From Gentiana macrophylla (taxonomy: Eukaryota; Streptophyta; Magnoliopsida; Gentianales; Gentianaceae), in assembly GCA_026214975.1 (NCBI GenBank), contig CM047806.1, forward strand, positions 96,123,811 through 96,187,810: a DNA stretch of 64,000 bases, read 5' to 3'. Shown here piece by piece: positions 22,174 to 34,400 of the stretch; positions within the stretch are counted from its first letter, which is position 1; every line of letters begins with the position of its first letter. The notes below the pieces were generated by a model. The model was not told the DNA's origin. It searched no databases and saw nothing but the letters and a program-made list of their open reading frames with translations. A program made the position numbers and the translations under genes.

Positions 22174-22744
22174 TACTCATTTGGAGGTGAAAAAGCAATT
22201 GAACCCTGACCTCATTTAAATACATAAAACACCAAGACATTAAGAGAAGCAAAGAGGAGGTGGTGAAATGAACTACAATAAGAAACATGACTTTGCATGA
22301 AATTATAAATAAATGTTCAAATTAAAAGGGAGCATACACACACTTGTCGGGAAACAAAAATAGGAATAAAAATTCTATTTGTCGGAGCCTTTCTTGGTGC
22401 GCTTTACCCCCGAGTAAGTAGTCAGATCTGCAGCATTTGGACTAATCCGAACTCCGGATTAGTCGGACCAGGTGGAGTTCTGAATCTTTGGGGCTTTAAG
22501 AAAAAAAAAAATCAATCCAATTTGTCACCTTTTGTTTTTTTATTGTCTCCTTTTAATTTTTAGCAGAACAACAAAATTTAATTTACATGAACTCATTTGG
22601 CATGTGGAATTTTCAGTACCAGCTTGATTTACTGATTTACCTGAAGTACTCTTGAAAGAATAGCATTTGAATGATCTATAAACATACAAGGGCAAAGATA
22701 GAAATCTTAACTACGAACAATTTTCGCGAAATCACATCACATTT

Positions 22745-23117
22745 TCAAAAAACAGATTCATGGTTTGACAAAAGGTGTTCTTTGATCTTTCGGATTCTAG
22801 GCGTGATTTTTCGCATGCTGATCCTTTTGTGAGGCACATCAGACAAGCATTCCATGGCAAGTTGAAGGAGGGAACCGAAACAAATCTGTTTCGCAGAGAA
22901 ATCATCAATATCCTCTCCTCCCTTCGTTGTCATCAAACGCGTATCCACAACTTCCAGTATCGAGTTTTCTTGCATTGATTTGGCTACCCAACTTTTCAAG
23001 CTGAATCCTCGGCGAAAATGTCATCAGTTGGACTTTTATTTGTAACCATTTCCAGAAGGATAACACCATAACTGTAGACATCCCCACATGTTGAAACTAT
23101 CCCATCTGCGCCGTATT
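22745..23117 (-). pseudogene. LRR receptor kinase exon 4 (kinase C-lobe), frameshifted
   Basis: The acceptor TTTGTGCAG joins to complete the Glu of MAPE, then YGADGIVSTCGDVYSYGVIL, TNKSPTDDIFAE, and after a one-base loss near 23001-23006 the other frame continues LKSWVAKSMQENS, LLQLAMECLSDVPHKRISM and IKEHLLSN to the stop at 22745. This is a normal C terminus for LRR-XII kinases. Confidence 0.85.
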
Positions 23118-23339
23118 CTGCACAAAGGTAATCAATGAAAAATAGCTCTCTTTTTTTTTTGACAAGGAAAATGTTAAACGTGCATAACATGTTAATTAGC
23201 TGTCTTCCCATCAGCTTAAGCTTGTGAGAGAGATGATAGTTCAATATGGTATCGGAGCCATGCGAAAATGTGGGGAGAGATTGCCCGGGGCGTGTTGAAA
23301 TGTTTAAAAATTGTGCAAGTGTTGGGAGAGATTACCCAC

Positions 23340-23751
23340 TGTAAAATCTCATATCGGTAAAGTAATGTCCTGCTCACCCCCATATAAGTGTGAGACATAA
23401 AGTCTTGTCAACTCGGGTTAGCCCTTTTAGACCAAGCGATGACGGCGGTCTAAGCAGTTGACCGGACCATTTATGAATCATTTAGCGCTACCAGGCCCGA
23501 GGTCTGGGGGCATTACCGAATGGTATTCGGGTCCGACGTCCATACGGAACTAAGTGCTACGCCGTGAGAGGCGGTGGAGGCCACCTCTAGAATCTTATGG
23601 TAGGGACGAATTTGGACAAGTCCACTGGGACAAGTCTTGGCCGTCATGTGGGTTAGCCCTTTTAGACCAAACGAGGACGACGGTCTAAGTAGTTGTTCGG
23701 ACCATTTATAACTCATTTAGGCTACCAGGCCCGGGATCTGGGGGCGTTACA
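23340..23751 (+). mobile_element. TRIM element in receptor kinase intron 3
   Basis: The element is 412 bp with a CCCAC target duplication (23335-23339 and 23752-23756). The 5' LTR is 23340-23516 (TGTAAAATCTCATATCGG to GGGGGCATTAC). A primer-site-like TGGTATTCGGGTCC follows at 23521. The 3' LTR is 23646-23751, ends GGGGGCGTTACA and lacks its first part. There is no coding capacity, which fits a terminal-repeat retrotransposon in miniature. The same family is present at 57318-57838. Confidence 0.8.
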
Positions 23752-23917
23752 CCCACATTTGAGGAGGTGTGTTAAACATTTACAACATGTGAATTATCTG
23801 CCTCCCCTCCCCATCATCTTAAGCTTTAGCTTTTGAGAGAGATTGCCCCATCAGCTTAAGCTTTAGCTTCTGAGAGATGGTAATTCAACAGAAAAACTAA
23901 GAGAGAAGAGAAGTTAC

Positions 23918-25914
23918 CTGGTGCCATGTATCCAATAGTGGCCAAGGTCTTTGTTTGCGCCATAGACTCGCCTTCTTCGTCTAGAAGTTTTGAAATCCCG
24001 AAATCACATAAATGTGCAATCTTATCCTCGTCGAGTAGGATATTGCTTGGTTTCAAATCACAATGAACGATAGCTGGTATGTGATCATGGTGAAGATACT
24101 CTAAACCTTCAGCTACATCTATGGCTATGTTCAGTCTTTCGACTAAGTCCAGGTTTTTGTCCGAGTGTAACCACATTTCGAGATTTCCATTCGGCATGTA
24201 ATCAAGAATCAAGGCTTTGCAATCAAGATTGATGCAGCAACCCAGGATCTTCACTAAATTCCGATGGCGGATGCTGGCTAATACTTCGCATTCGGAATCA
24301 AAGCTCTTCTCAGATGCATCAGATTGCATGTGGAACACTTTTACTGCCACTATTGATCCATCAGAAAGTGTGGCTTTGTATACCGAACCGAAACTACCTG
24401 TCCCAATAAGGCAACTTTCGCTGAAAGAATCCGTTGCTTTTAGGAGTTCGTAGTAAGACGTCGTTTTCAGATTGCTTGGTAAGGATATATCATTCTCTTG
24501 TACTTCCACGTGTTTTCGTCTTGACCGTAACCATAGAAATGCAAATGCTGCTGCAATTAAGACGGCTGAGGCAACGGGAGGCAAGATGTACTTTAACGAT
24601 TTTGATCCCGATCCTTTGTGTTTGTTCGATTCGCAAGGCGGGAAATGCATCCTATCAGAACCACATAACGCAGGATTATCCGTAAACGACTGAACAGTGA
24701 AGTTGGAAAAAGATCCACCAGAAGGAATTTGCCCTTCTAGTTGATTGGAAGACACATTGAAGATTGTCAAGTATTTTAGATCCTCTAAAGATGTCGGTAT
24801 TGTCCCAGAAAAACGATTATCCGATAGGTCTAATGCTTCTAAACTTAGCAACTTTCCAAATGATTGAGGGATATTTCCTTGAAATCGATTATGCGCAAGG
24901 GACAGACGAACTAGCGACTGAGCACTTCCGATAGTATTGGGAATATCCCCTGACAATTGATTCCATGAGAGGTCTAATGCCGTAATCACCCTTAAATTTT
25001 GTACGCCTCTAAAGGTAAACGACCAGTAAACGCGTTCATTGACAGATTCAAATCCAGGAGATAGTTCAAATTCCAAATGTTCATGGGAATCGTAGACGAC
25101 AGATTGTTGTAATGTAGATATACTCTTCTCAGTGAAGTAAGTTTCCCTAAGCAACCCGGGATCGAACCAGAAAGCATGTTTTCATTCAGATACAAGTCCC
25201 CAAGATTCACTAGTTCACAGAGTTCATTTGGGATTGACCCTTGTAATCTGTTATGTTCAAGATATATACGATCGAGACGAGTCATTTTCCCGATGGTTGA
25301 AGGGATGAATCCTGTAAACTCATTGCTATCCATATTTATAGATTGCAAACTACTCAAGTTCCCGATTTCACTAGGGATTCTTCCTATAAGTTTGCTGCTA
25401 AATATATTGAACCGTGTAAGTGAGGATGAAAAGTTACCAAATGAATTCGGAAGGTATCCATTGAATTGGTTAAGGGATAGCTCCACATGCTGTAAATTCC
25501 TGCATCTCGTTAAGGCAGTGATAAACCGTAATTCTCGAGTCCAAGATTCACCTGTCAAGTTGTTTCCTCCAAGGAAAAGGCCCTTTAAGAACTGTAAATC
25601 CCCTATTGTAGTAGGTATAGTACCCGAAAGCGATGTTTCCAAGATTACGAGAATGACGAGATTAGTAGCATTGCTTATGGAACTTGGAATTGTGCCTGTG
25701 AAATCGTTTCCAGATAGATAAACATACGCGATGTTGTGAAGCGTAGTCCACATGGTCGAAGGAAGACGCCCAGAAAACTTGTTTCCATCTAAGCCTATAC
25801 CAATTAGAGAAGACATATTGAAAATCTCGGGTGGAACCGAGCCCCGTAGAAAATTGTAACTGACACCAAGATGCTGAAGATTCCTCAAAGTAGCTATCTG
25901 TATCGGTAAATTTC
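23918..25914 (-). pseudogene. LRR receptor kinase exon 3 (LRRs, TM, kinase N-lobe), frameshifted
   Basis: It begins NLPIQIATLRNLQHLGVS and encodes about 14 more LRRs, an LRR C-cap (NPALCGS), the helix YILPPVASAVLIAAAFAFLW, then the kinase: GTGSFGSVYKA (Gly loop), VAVKVF (Lys), HCDLKPSNILLDE (non-RD catalytic loop), DFGISKL and GYMAPG at the donor. One base is missing at the T run 24997-25000, between LPLEAYK and LRVITALDLSW. Length 1997 is one short of a multiple of three for phase 1 to phase 1. Confidence 0.85.
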
Positions 25915-26205
25915 CTGTAGAAATTCAAGTTCTGATCAAAGAACTTGAAGAACTCGAAGAACACATTTGAAAACGAAAAACACTGGAAAATTGAGAAAGA
26001 AAGGAAACTTATGACTATGAAAATTAATCATTACAACTTGTTTATCTCAGCTATAAATAAGCATTAGAACACTCAAATTGAATCAATTGATACACAAAAA
26101 GCGGTTATAACTTCCTAACTACCACCTAACCACTTTTCCTCAACAAGTGTTCGATAAAATGCTCCAATGAGCTCAAACAACAGTGAATTTCAGAGATTTC
26201 TTTAC

Positions 26206-26568
26206 CTGTGAGATTGTTGTTGCCTAATAAGAGATCTTGCAATGAAGTAAGGTTGCCAACTTGTTGAGGGATTTCGCCGGTGAAGCCGTTTTCATCAAGT
26301 GCTAAGATTTGGAGTGTTTTGCATTCAAATAGGAAAGAAGGGATATGGCCAGTGAGTTGATTTGTGGTAAGTTGCAACACTTGTAATGCATCAAGATTAG
26401 AATGTGGGAAAGATGGGAGGCTTCCTGATAGGGTATTGTTGGACAAATTTAGTAATGTTAGAGAGGATATGTTGAAAATTGATGGTGGGATTTCCCCACT
26501 TAAGAAGCTACTCTGTATGTTTAGTCTTCTTAGTAGTTTAAGGTTTCCTATCTCTGATGGAATCCCAC
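26206..26568 (-). CDS. LRR receptor kinase exon 2 (LRRs)
   Basis: The acceptor CATACAG precedes GTGGGATTCC. The 363-base exon encodes five LRR units (GGIPSEIGNLKLLRRLN, LSGEIPPSIFNISSLTLLN, FTGEIPQQVGNLTSLQDLL) and ends LTG at donor CACAG/GTAAAG. It is phase 1 at both ends and splits at the Gly of an LxG repeat on each side, so introns fall at repeat borders. Confidence 0.85.
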
Positions 26569-26675
26569 CTGTATGGAATGAAATTTGCATTAGATTAGTT
26601 GCATACAATCATCACAAAATACAATTTTCCAATCAATGGTCCTACACTTTAATCGATTTCCATAAACCTGTAGAC

Positions 26676-26865
26676 AGTGGCAGACTTACATACAACTAAG
26701 GGGGCCAACTGCTCTTTCTTGATCCGAAAAAAATTTACTAACATATGTATTATGCATGTTGTTTGCCCCCTTAATTTTTGTAGTTTCCTCTTTAAATTTT
26801 TACTGCGCCCCCCCCCCCCTCCCCTCCGCCCCACCCCCTTATATGAGATCCTGCATCCGGCACTG
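26676..26865. mobile_element. hAT-type MITE
   Basis: The ends are CAGTGGCAGACTTACA and the inverse of CAGTGCCGGATGCAGG. The 8-bp flanks are CCTGTAGA (26668-26675) and CCAGTAGA (26866-26873), one mismatch. CAGTG ends with 8-bp duplications are typical of hAT. A C-rich run (about 26809-26822) lies inside. Confidence 0.8.
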
Positions 26866-26874
26866 CCAGTAGAG

Positions 26875-27723
26875 CAAGGACGGAGCTACACATTGGGCTA
26901 GGGGTGCTAAGCCCATCCAGCCCCATGTCTTTTTGTATTAACAAATAGTATATATGACATTATAATTTAATAAAATTGTTTACGTCAGCCCACCTTTACT
27001 TTTTGTTATCATGTTTTTATTATCATAAATGAAATTTTGTCCATAACTACCTCACCAAAGACTTTAGCACCCTTATGAATCAAATATGGAAAGACATCTG
27101 GCAACTTAAAGGTCCGGCCAGATCGAATTTTCTGATGTGGCGCACAAGGCCCTACCCACCATGTCCTTGCTCTACAGACACCGTGTAAGTGCTTCTGCAG
27201 TTTGTCAGCTCTACAATAAGGATGAGGAAAATATACTCTATGCCCTAAGAGACTGTATACTAGCGAAAAAGTTATGAAAGAATGTCCTCCCCATGCACCT
27301 TCGGAGGACTTCTTTTCACAGACCACAGTAAACGATTGGATTCAGAAAAATATTGACGTCCAGGAACGAAATAGAGAGCGGGCGTATCAATTTAGAGAGA
27401 CGGCTTCCTGCATATGGATATGGAGAAATAAAATCCACCACGATGTTGCTGATAATCACCCTCGAGTTAGAGTTTTGATCTCAAATGTGGAAACCCGAGT
27501 TGGAAACCTCAGGCTAGCTTGGGAATTTCATTAGTTTGTTGATTTATCTCCTTTTGTAATCTCGAAACTTTCCACTTGTTGATTTGAAATAAAAGATCGT
27601 TTTTAAAAATAAAAAAAATGACATTTTGTTAAATTCTAGACGACTAGAAAAAAAATTAGAATATAAAGTAATAGTATAAAACGATTCAGCTCACCCAATT
27701 AGAAAATCCTAGCTCCGTCCTTG
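26875..27723. mobile_element. Second hAT-like element abutting the first, with LINE inside
   Basis: The perfect terminal inverted repeats are CAAGGACGGAGCTA and TAGCTCCGTCCTTG. The 8-bp flanks are CAGTAGAG (26867-26874) and CTGTAGAG (27724-27731). Without the nested LINE the element would be about 260 bp. Confidence 0.8.
27041..27615 (+). mobile_element. 5'-truncated LINE with 14-bp target duplication
   Basis: The flanks are AAATGAAATTTTGT (27027-27040) and AAATGACATTTTGT (27616-27629). The frame IWKDIWQLKGPARSNFLMWR belongs to the zf-RVT tail of LINE reverse transcriptase. The later frame NDWIQKNIDVQERNRERAYQ and SCIWIWRNKIHH matches the region before the LINE RNase H. It ends in an A-rich tail. 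Confidence 0.8.
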
Positions 27724-27921
27724 CTGTAGAGCGACACAAGAAGTAGATATATATACCGAATGCCGTGTGATTGCTTTTTGGACGTATATTCATTTTGATT
27801 TATATATATTAAACTTTCCCTTCAATATATATATATATAATGGTGAATTTTTTCAATTATTTTTGGAGAGCTAAATTGAAAGATAAGTGTTTAAAAATTT
27901 CCCAAGATGTCTATGAAGAGC

Positions 27922-29854
27922 TGTAATATTCCGATTCTCGGGAAAGGGCAGACGTGTCAATTTGCGAGAACGAAATATTATATTTATTCTTTATGGAATT
28001 TAAGTATTTTATTTATGTATATATATATAATGCGAGTATGTATATATATGTGGATTTGGGGCTGATTGGTATTTTTTATGGAATATTAGGGTGTTAACCA
28101 CAAGATTAATTAGTGGAGAGGTTATTATTTGGAAATAACCTCCCATTAATCAAAAGGAGTTTCGCTTTTGCTTTGTACGTTAAAAAAGGAGAGGCGCTGT
28201 TGAGAGCAAGGGTAGAGAAGAAGAAGACTTTTGCTAATTCCGGTTCGATACTTCACCGCTTGTAGTTCCGTTTGAAGCGGGAGAATTGTGGAATAACAAG
28301 GATCGTTTTGATATCGCTTTGGTTACCAAAGCTGCAGATTTTTGCTGAATTTCGATCGGTTTAGGCTGCATCGGTAAGGAGAAACCCTTACGTTTCAGTT
28401 TTTTTTTGGATATGTGGTATTTGTGTTGATTCTTGTTGTTTTGGGGACTTAAATTACGTTAAATTGATGTCTATGAGATGGTTGAGATTTTGGTATGGAT
28501 AGTAGATTATTTCGACACGATTAGGTTGAGAAAGATTGGGTTTTTAATTGAAAATCGAAGGAAAACGATGAAGGATCGCTTTCGCTTTTTCGAAATTCCA
28601 GGTCGGACGGGCGTCTGGTTTTACGGACGGGCGTCCAACCTTGGACGGGCGTCTGGATCCTCGGACGGGCGTCTGAGGTGCGATTTTGATACTGATTGAA
28701 AGGGATGTCCGGGCGGGCGTCCACTATTTTGGACGAGCGTCCGAGCCTTCGAGACGGGCGTCTGGTCCATCGACGGAGTTCACCTGAGCCGGGTCTCCCG
28801 ACCTTGTTTAAGTTGGCTTTCGAATATCATTTAGGGTTGTTTAATCAACCTTAAACCTTTATAAATGTACTACTATTATATTATAACACCTTTAAAGCTT
28901 ATTTAAGTTTAGTAATTGGTTCTTGATCATGATGAGTGGTGTCGATGGGGATGTGTTATCTAAATGAACTAGGATGGTTAGTTAATCACCTAATACAACA
29001 CAACTTGCTAGATAAAAGATTAAACACCATGTGGTCTTGGGTAGATCCTGAAGATCTATAGCGTGATGTATGAACAGACAGACAAAGTGAGTGTCCTATC
29101 GGCCTGCGCAGCCTATAGGCATCGCCAGTATGTTCATACTATCGGAACCGGTTATTGTATCCTCAAGATTTCAATACGTTCCGGGTTATTGTATCCTGAA
29201 GATTTCAATATGTCACGCTTCCACCTTGATAGCATGTTGTAACAAAGATAAGCTAAGTAGTTCTGAGCTTAGGCATATTGGGAGATGTAACCTTTATGCG
29301 TAGAATCGAGTCTGTCTTGCCTTTTAATAGAAATTTGATAATAAATCTTATTTATATTCTAAAACTCGAAACGTACTTCTCTTCTTTACTGAGTATTATA
29401 TACTTACCCCTTGTGCATGTTTTTGGTTATATGTGCTTGGGGGTGAGAAGGCGAACAGGAGTACGAGTTTTTCGAGGAGTATGTCCCTGAGGAGGATCTC
29501 TGAGCTTGATATTTCATTTTGCACTTTTGTTTACATTGGCGATGTTGCACTCTTTTTTTTATATACTTTGTTCATAGTACTTTGGGATGACGTGTGTTCA
29601 TCATTATTTCTTATTTCATAGCGTTTCGTTTGGACTTTGAGGACTTCCGTTGTATGTTTTGATACACGTTCGACTTTTAGTATCTTTTAAGTATTCCAAG
29701 ATCTTTATGGATATTTATTACCCGAGCATTAAATTCCGCGCACTTTGATTGTATTGATTGTAGGCTTACATATATAAATGAATTAAATTTTATTCATATA
29801 TGTGCGAACGCCGTATTTCGGATAAGGGCTCGGTATCCGGGAACAGGCGTTACT
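27922..29854 (+). repeat. 5' LTR of the gypsy element
   Basis: About 1933 bp. It carries the GACGGGCGTC array at 28604-28765. Pairing with 34836-36756 is near complete. Differences are mostly one- to few-base indels. Confidence 0.9.
28604..28765. repeat. Array of GACGGGCGTC palindromic units in the LTR
   Basis: Seven units of the form GACGnGCGTC or a one-base variant occur in about 160 bp. Each has the arms GACG and CGTC. The array is repeated in the 3' LTR at about 35505-35675. Confidence 0.85.
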
Positions 29855-29857
29855 GAT

Positions 29858-29868
29858 TGGTATCGAGA
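29858..29868 (+). promoter_or_regulatory. Primer binding site, altered
   Basis: TGGTATCGAGA follows the LTR by a few bases. The usual site is TGGTATCAGAG, so the CAG has become CGAG-like. Confidence 0.7.
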
Positions 29869-29954
29869 TACGTGTTCCTTAGGCTTCTATTCTTTGAGTT
29901 TAACTCAATCTTATCTTTAGATCCTTAGTAACACTGGTTCTCTTGGTTGTCGGG

Positions 29955-31300
29955 ATGACTAGAAACACAAGATCGAGGACTTTGGCTCTTGGTAATCAGA
30001 CGTCTGAGAGGGGTGAAACCTCTGTGGTCGTCGCAGATTTGTCACCGCCGCCTCGCCAAACTACACCGTCACACCGAGCCGGAGCAGTTTCAAAGATCGA
30101 CTCCACCACCACCTCCTCTCCACTGTGGTTAACCATGCAGCGTCACTTTGGCCTCTTCTTCATATCAACCTGTGTCGGGCGGTTTGTGAGGGCGGTTGTT
30201 TATCCACCACCGGTGACACGAGCACTACAAAGCGAGCTATCCTCAAGATGGTTTTCAAGCACCACAGTACCCTCCGCCGTATCCTCCGCAGTACCAGTGT
30301 ATCCTCCATATCAGCCGAGCATCAGCTCAGATTACTATCGCCAACGACCGCGTGTACCCTTTTGGTCATTCCCTCGGTCTATCGACCTTTCAGGCCACCG
30401 GTTCAAGAAAGCGGCAGAGATACCTATGGTTACCCCGGTTTACCCACCAAACAGGCCGGTTGTTGAGTCAACACCATCAAGATTGGCACACTAGGTGAGA
30501 AGAAACCGTATGCAAGATTTTTATGGGAATGTGGAACATACCAAGGCGAGAATGGATCGAAGTTTTGAGAAATCTTGCAGAATATAAAGCGTTCTGAGAC
30601 GAGAGATGGCCCGATTAGCGGTCGGTTTTCTTTTGGGCTCGGCCGAGGCTTGGATAGATGCGGTTCGAGTAGCGGCGTAAGGTATCAGATTGGGCGGCTT
30701 TTAAAGCCATGTTCTACAACGAGTACTTTCCACAGAACGGTACAAGAGGAAAAGGCTAGCCGATTTAAAACTTCGCAAGGTGATCAAATGACAGTGTCCC
30801 AGTATACAAATCGGTTCAATGAGTTAGGGAGATTTTATCCGGAGTTGATGCAAGTGGAAGAACGAAAAATGGCCCGTTACAAGGACGGTTTGGCGTATGG
30901 GATTGATCGGGCATGCTAGGCTTTACTGACAAGGAATATGGCGGAGCTCTCAATAAAGCCTTGGAAGTCGAGACTTTCGGGAAGAGAGCTACAGATGGTT
31001 GTTGGTAATAAAAGAAGCTTTGAAACAAGTCGAGCGTTAAGGCGGAGGGGCTCGCAGCCAGCGATTCGAGAGGTTTCCCGCGAGGCGAAGTTAGACCACG
31101 GTTGGTGCCCCATCAATGATCAGGCCACCGGCGGCTAGACCACCAGGTTGGCGCGCTCACCGGCGGCTAGGCCACCACTACCTCGAGTTGTTTCTTTTGT
31201 GGCGGCGTGGTCATTACTCCGAGAATTGTCCACGCAGGTAGCCGAGTGCTCGAGCAGTCGACCTAGCGAGAGCGAGTCCAAGTAAGCAAGTGCGTATGTT
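29955..31300 (+). pseudogene. gypsy gag remnant
   Basis: It starts MTRNTRSRTLALGNQTSERG and then passes through Pro/Tyr-rich sequence. KTSQGDQMTVSQYTNRFNEL (about 30765) is the conserved retrotransposon gag block. A zinc knuckle of CFFCGG-GHYSENC type at about 31187-31240 is off frame by one base. The reading frame changes several times. Confidence 0.8.
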
Positions 31301-31429
31301 TGCTATGGATGCCGAGAGTTTGAGCCGGAGGATGATGTGATCTCGGTACCTTTTATGTTTGATTTTGTTCTTTTGAGTTATTTATAGCATGCTTGGAACA
31401 TGTTGTAACTTTAGTTAATCTGGACAAAT

Positions 31430-34400
31430 GCATGATAGGTATGATAAGAGTAGGCAATCTAGTAGTCGGGGCCTTATTTGATCAGGAGCTTCAACCACCT
31501 TTGTGTCCTCAGGATTGCTAAGAAACTAGATTTACCTATGGAGCATTTGAGAGATACTATGGAGATTGTTACACCCTAGGCAAGGTAAATAAGGTGGTTA
31601 AGATGATACCACAAGTGGATGTTCGAGTTGGACCTTATCGGTGTAAGAGTGACTTCACGGTTATGGATTTCTCGGACTTTGATGCGATTCTTGATATAGG
31701 CGGCTATCCAAGAATTATGTTCACTTAGATTGTAGGGCCAAGAGAGTTACTTTCGAGTCCCGGGAAGCGGATAAGACTTATCGAGAACGTCTACAGGCCA
31801 AGCAAGAAGAGACATCCTATCATTTCGGGTCAAGGCCATCGTGGCATGTCGAAAGGATGTGAGGGCTACTTGTTGTACGCAGTGGATGTGGAACAAGCAA
31901 AGCCTAAGTTGGAAGATACTAGAGTGGTGAGAGATTATCCGTGAGGTCTTTCCGGATGAGTTGCCAGGAACATGCAGACAGGCCATTGAGTTTGAGATAC
32001 GATTAGTTCCGTGGCGGCACTGATTGCCAAGGCACCATCTGAGGATGGCACCGGTGAATTGAAGGAGTTGAAGGCTCAACTCAAGGAGATGTTGGAAAGG
32101 AACATCATTCACCCGATTTCACCTTGGGAGCACCGGTTTTGTTTGTGAAGAAGAAGGATGGCGGCATGCGGATGTGTATTGACTACGTGGCTTTGAACAA
32201 TCGACTATCAAGAATAAGTACCCACTACCGAGGATAGATGATCTGTTCAATCGATTCATGAGGTCGGAAAGTGTTTTCAAAGATTGATTTGCGGTCGCTA
32301 CCATCGCTTAAAAGTTAAAGTGGCGAGATATTCCGAAGACAAAGATTCAAGCATAGATATGGACATTATGAGTTCCTTGTTATGCCTTTTGGACTCACTA
32401 ATGCTCCATCTGCATTCATGGATTTGATGCGCCGGTCTTCATGCCTTACCTAGATAAGTTTGTGATTGTCTTCATTGATGATATTTTGGTATACTCTGTG
32501 GGATGAGGCGGAGCATGAGGAACATCTACGGATTGTTTTGGAAACGTTGAAGAAGGAGCGATTGTATGCAAAGTTTTCCAAGTGTGACTTCGGTTGGACC
32601 AAGTGAGCTTCTTGGGTCATGTCATTTCAGGTGATGGCATTCGAGTTGATCCGGCCAAGATTGAGGCGATTAGAGTTGGCCTACACCGACTACGATTTGA
32701 GGTCGAGAGCTTTACGGTTTGGTGGTTACTACAGAAAGTTTGTGAAGAATTTCGCAAGGATAGCTACTCCACTCACCAGACTTACACAGAAGAACACCAA
32801 GTTTGATTGGACACCCGAGTGTGAGTTAGCATTTGAGTTGTTAAAGGACAGGTTGACTACAAAGACCGGGTTTTGGCGTGACCGAGGTGTTCGATGATTA
32901 TGATGTCTACACCGACGCTTCAGGGCAGGGTCTAGGTTGTGTGTTGATGCAGGGGGGAAAGGTCATTGCCTATGCATCTAGGCAATTGAAAGTGCATGAG
33001 AAGAACTATCCCACACATGACTTAGAGTTAGCAGCAGTGGTTTTCGCATTGAAGATTTGGAGGCACTATCTGTATGGAGTCAAGGCTAGAATCTTCACCG
33101 ACCACAAGAGTTTAAGGTATTTCTTCACCCAGGAGAGTTTGAATATGAGGCAGCGGAGATGGCTAGAGTTCGTGAAGGATTATGACCTAGACATTCAGTA
33201 CCATCCGGGGAAGGCAAATGTAGTAGCAGATGCCTTGAGCAGGAAACCAGTGGTTTTGGAGCCCAGTGTTGAGGCTATCACAAAGAGGGTTGATGATTTG
33301 CGCTTAGCGATTTGATCGATTGAGGACCGTCGGTTTGCGACACCGTTGTTGGCTAGATCGAGTTGATGGATGAGATCGAGCAAAGCAAGATGAAGATGCA
33401 GTTTTAGTTGATTTGAAGAGGGTTGCAAGGGAGAAGCCTACAGTCGGCTATGTGTTGGATCAGAGTGGAAATCTGTAGTATCGGGATCGTCTCTGTGTGC
33501 CTAATGTTGGAGATTTGAGACAAAGAGTTATGGAAGAGGCACACAAGATTAGCTTTTGCGAAAGACATCCGGTTCTACCAAGATGTACCGGGATTTGAAA
33601 GAGAGATTTTGGTGGCCTCAATGAAGCCGGAGATAGCTAAGTTTGTTTCGAGTGTGACGTCTGGTCAGAGAGTGAAAGTGAACATAGGAAGCCAGGCGGG
33701 ATGCTTAAGTCATTAGATATCCCGTAATGGAAATGGGAAAAGATCACCATGGACTTTATTTCGAGTTTACCTAAGGCGAAGGGTGGACATGATTCTATTT
33801 GGGTGATCGTTGATAGATTAACCAAGTCGGCTCATTTCTTGCCTTTCAAGATGAATATGCCTCGGCAAGGATGACGGAACTATATATGGACAATATAGTG
33901 AAGCTTAAGCGGAGTTCCACTCCATTGTTTCTCGATCGGGATTCGAGGTTCGTCGGTCGGTTTTGGCGAGCTTACGAGGAGGCTTTTGGTACCGGTTGGA
34001 TTTGAGTACTGACGTTCCATCCTCGCACAGATGGTCGATCCTGAGAGGACTATCCAGACACTTGAGGATATGCTTAGAGCATGTGTCTCTGGAGGTAGGC
34101 GGATTCTCTTGGGTAGATTATCTACCGATTCAAGAGTTTGCTTACAACAACAGCTTATCACGCGAGCATAGGCATGCCACCGTTTGAAGCTTTGTATGGT
34201 AGAAGATGCGGGGCGCCTTTGTTTTGGGGCGATGTTGGGGAGAAACACTTCTCGGGCCGAGTTAGTTGAGCAAGCCAAAGAGAGGGTTCAGTTAGTGAAG
34301 AAAAATCTGCAGATAGCTCAAGATAGGCAGAAAAGTTGGGCAGATGTCAGACGGAGACCGCTTGAGTTTGAGGTTGGTGACCGTGTTTACTTGAAGGCAT

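Noticed and set aside
25176..25721. 181-codon plus-strand frame
   Set aside because: Antisense to the LRR-coding exon of the receptor; no motif of its own.
29943..30494. Host proline-rich protein
   Set aside because: It is the N-terminal gag of the gypsy element, placed right after LTR and primer site.
31747..32304. Minus-strand frames over the gypsy RT
   Set aside because: The opposite strand carries RT motifs; these are shadows.
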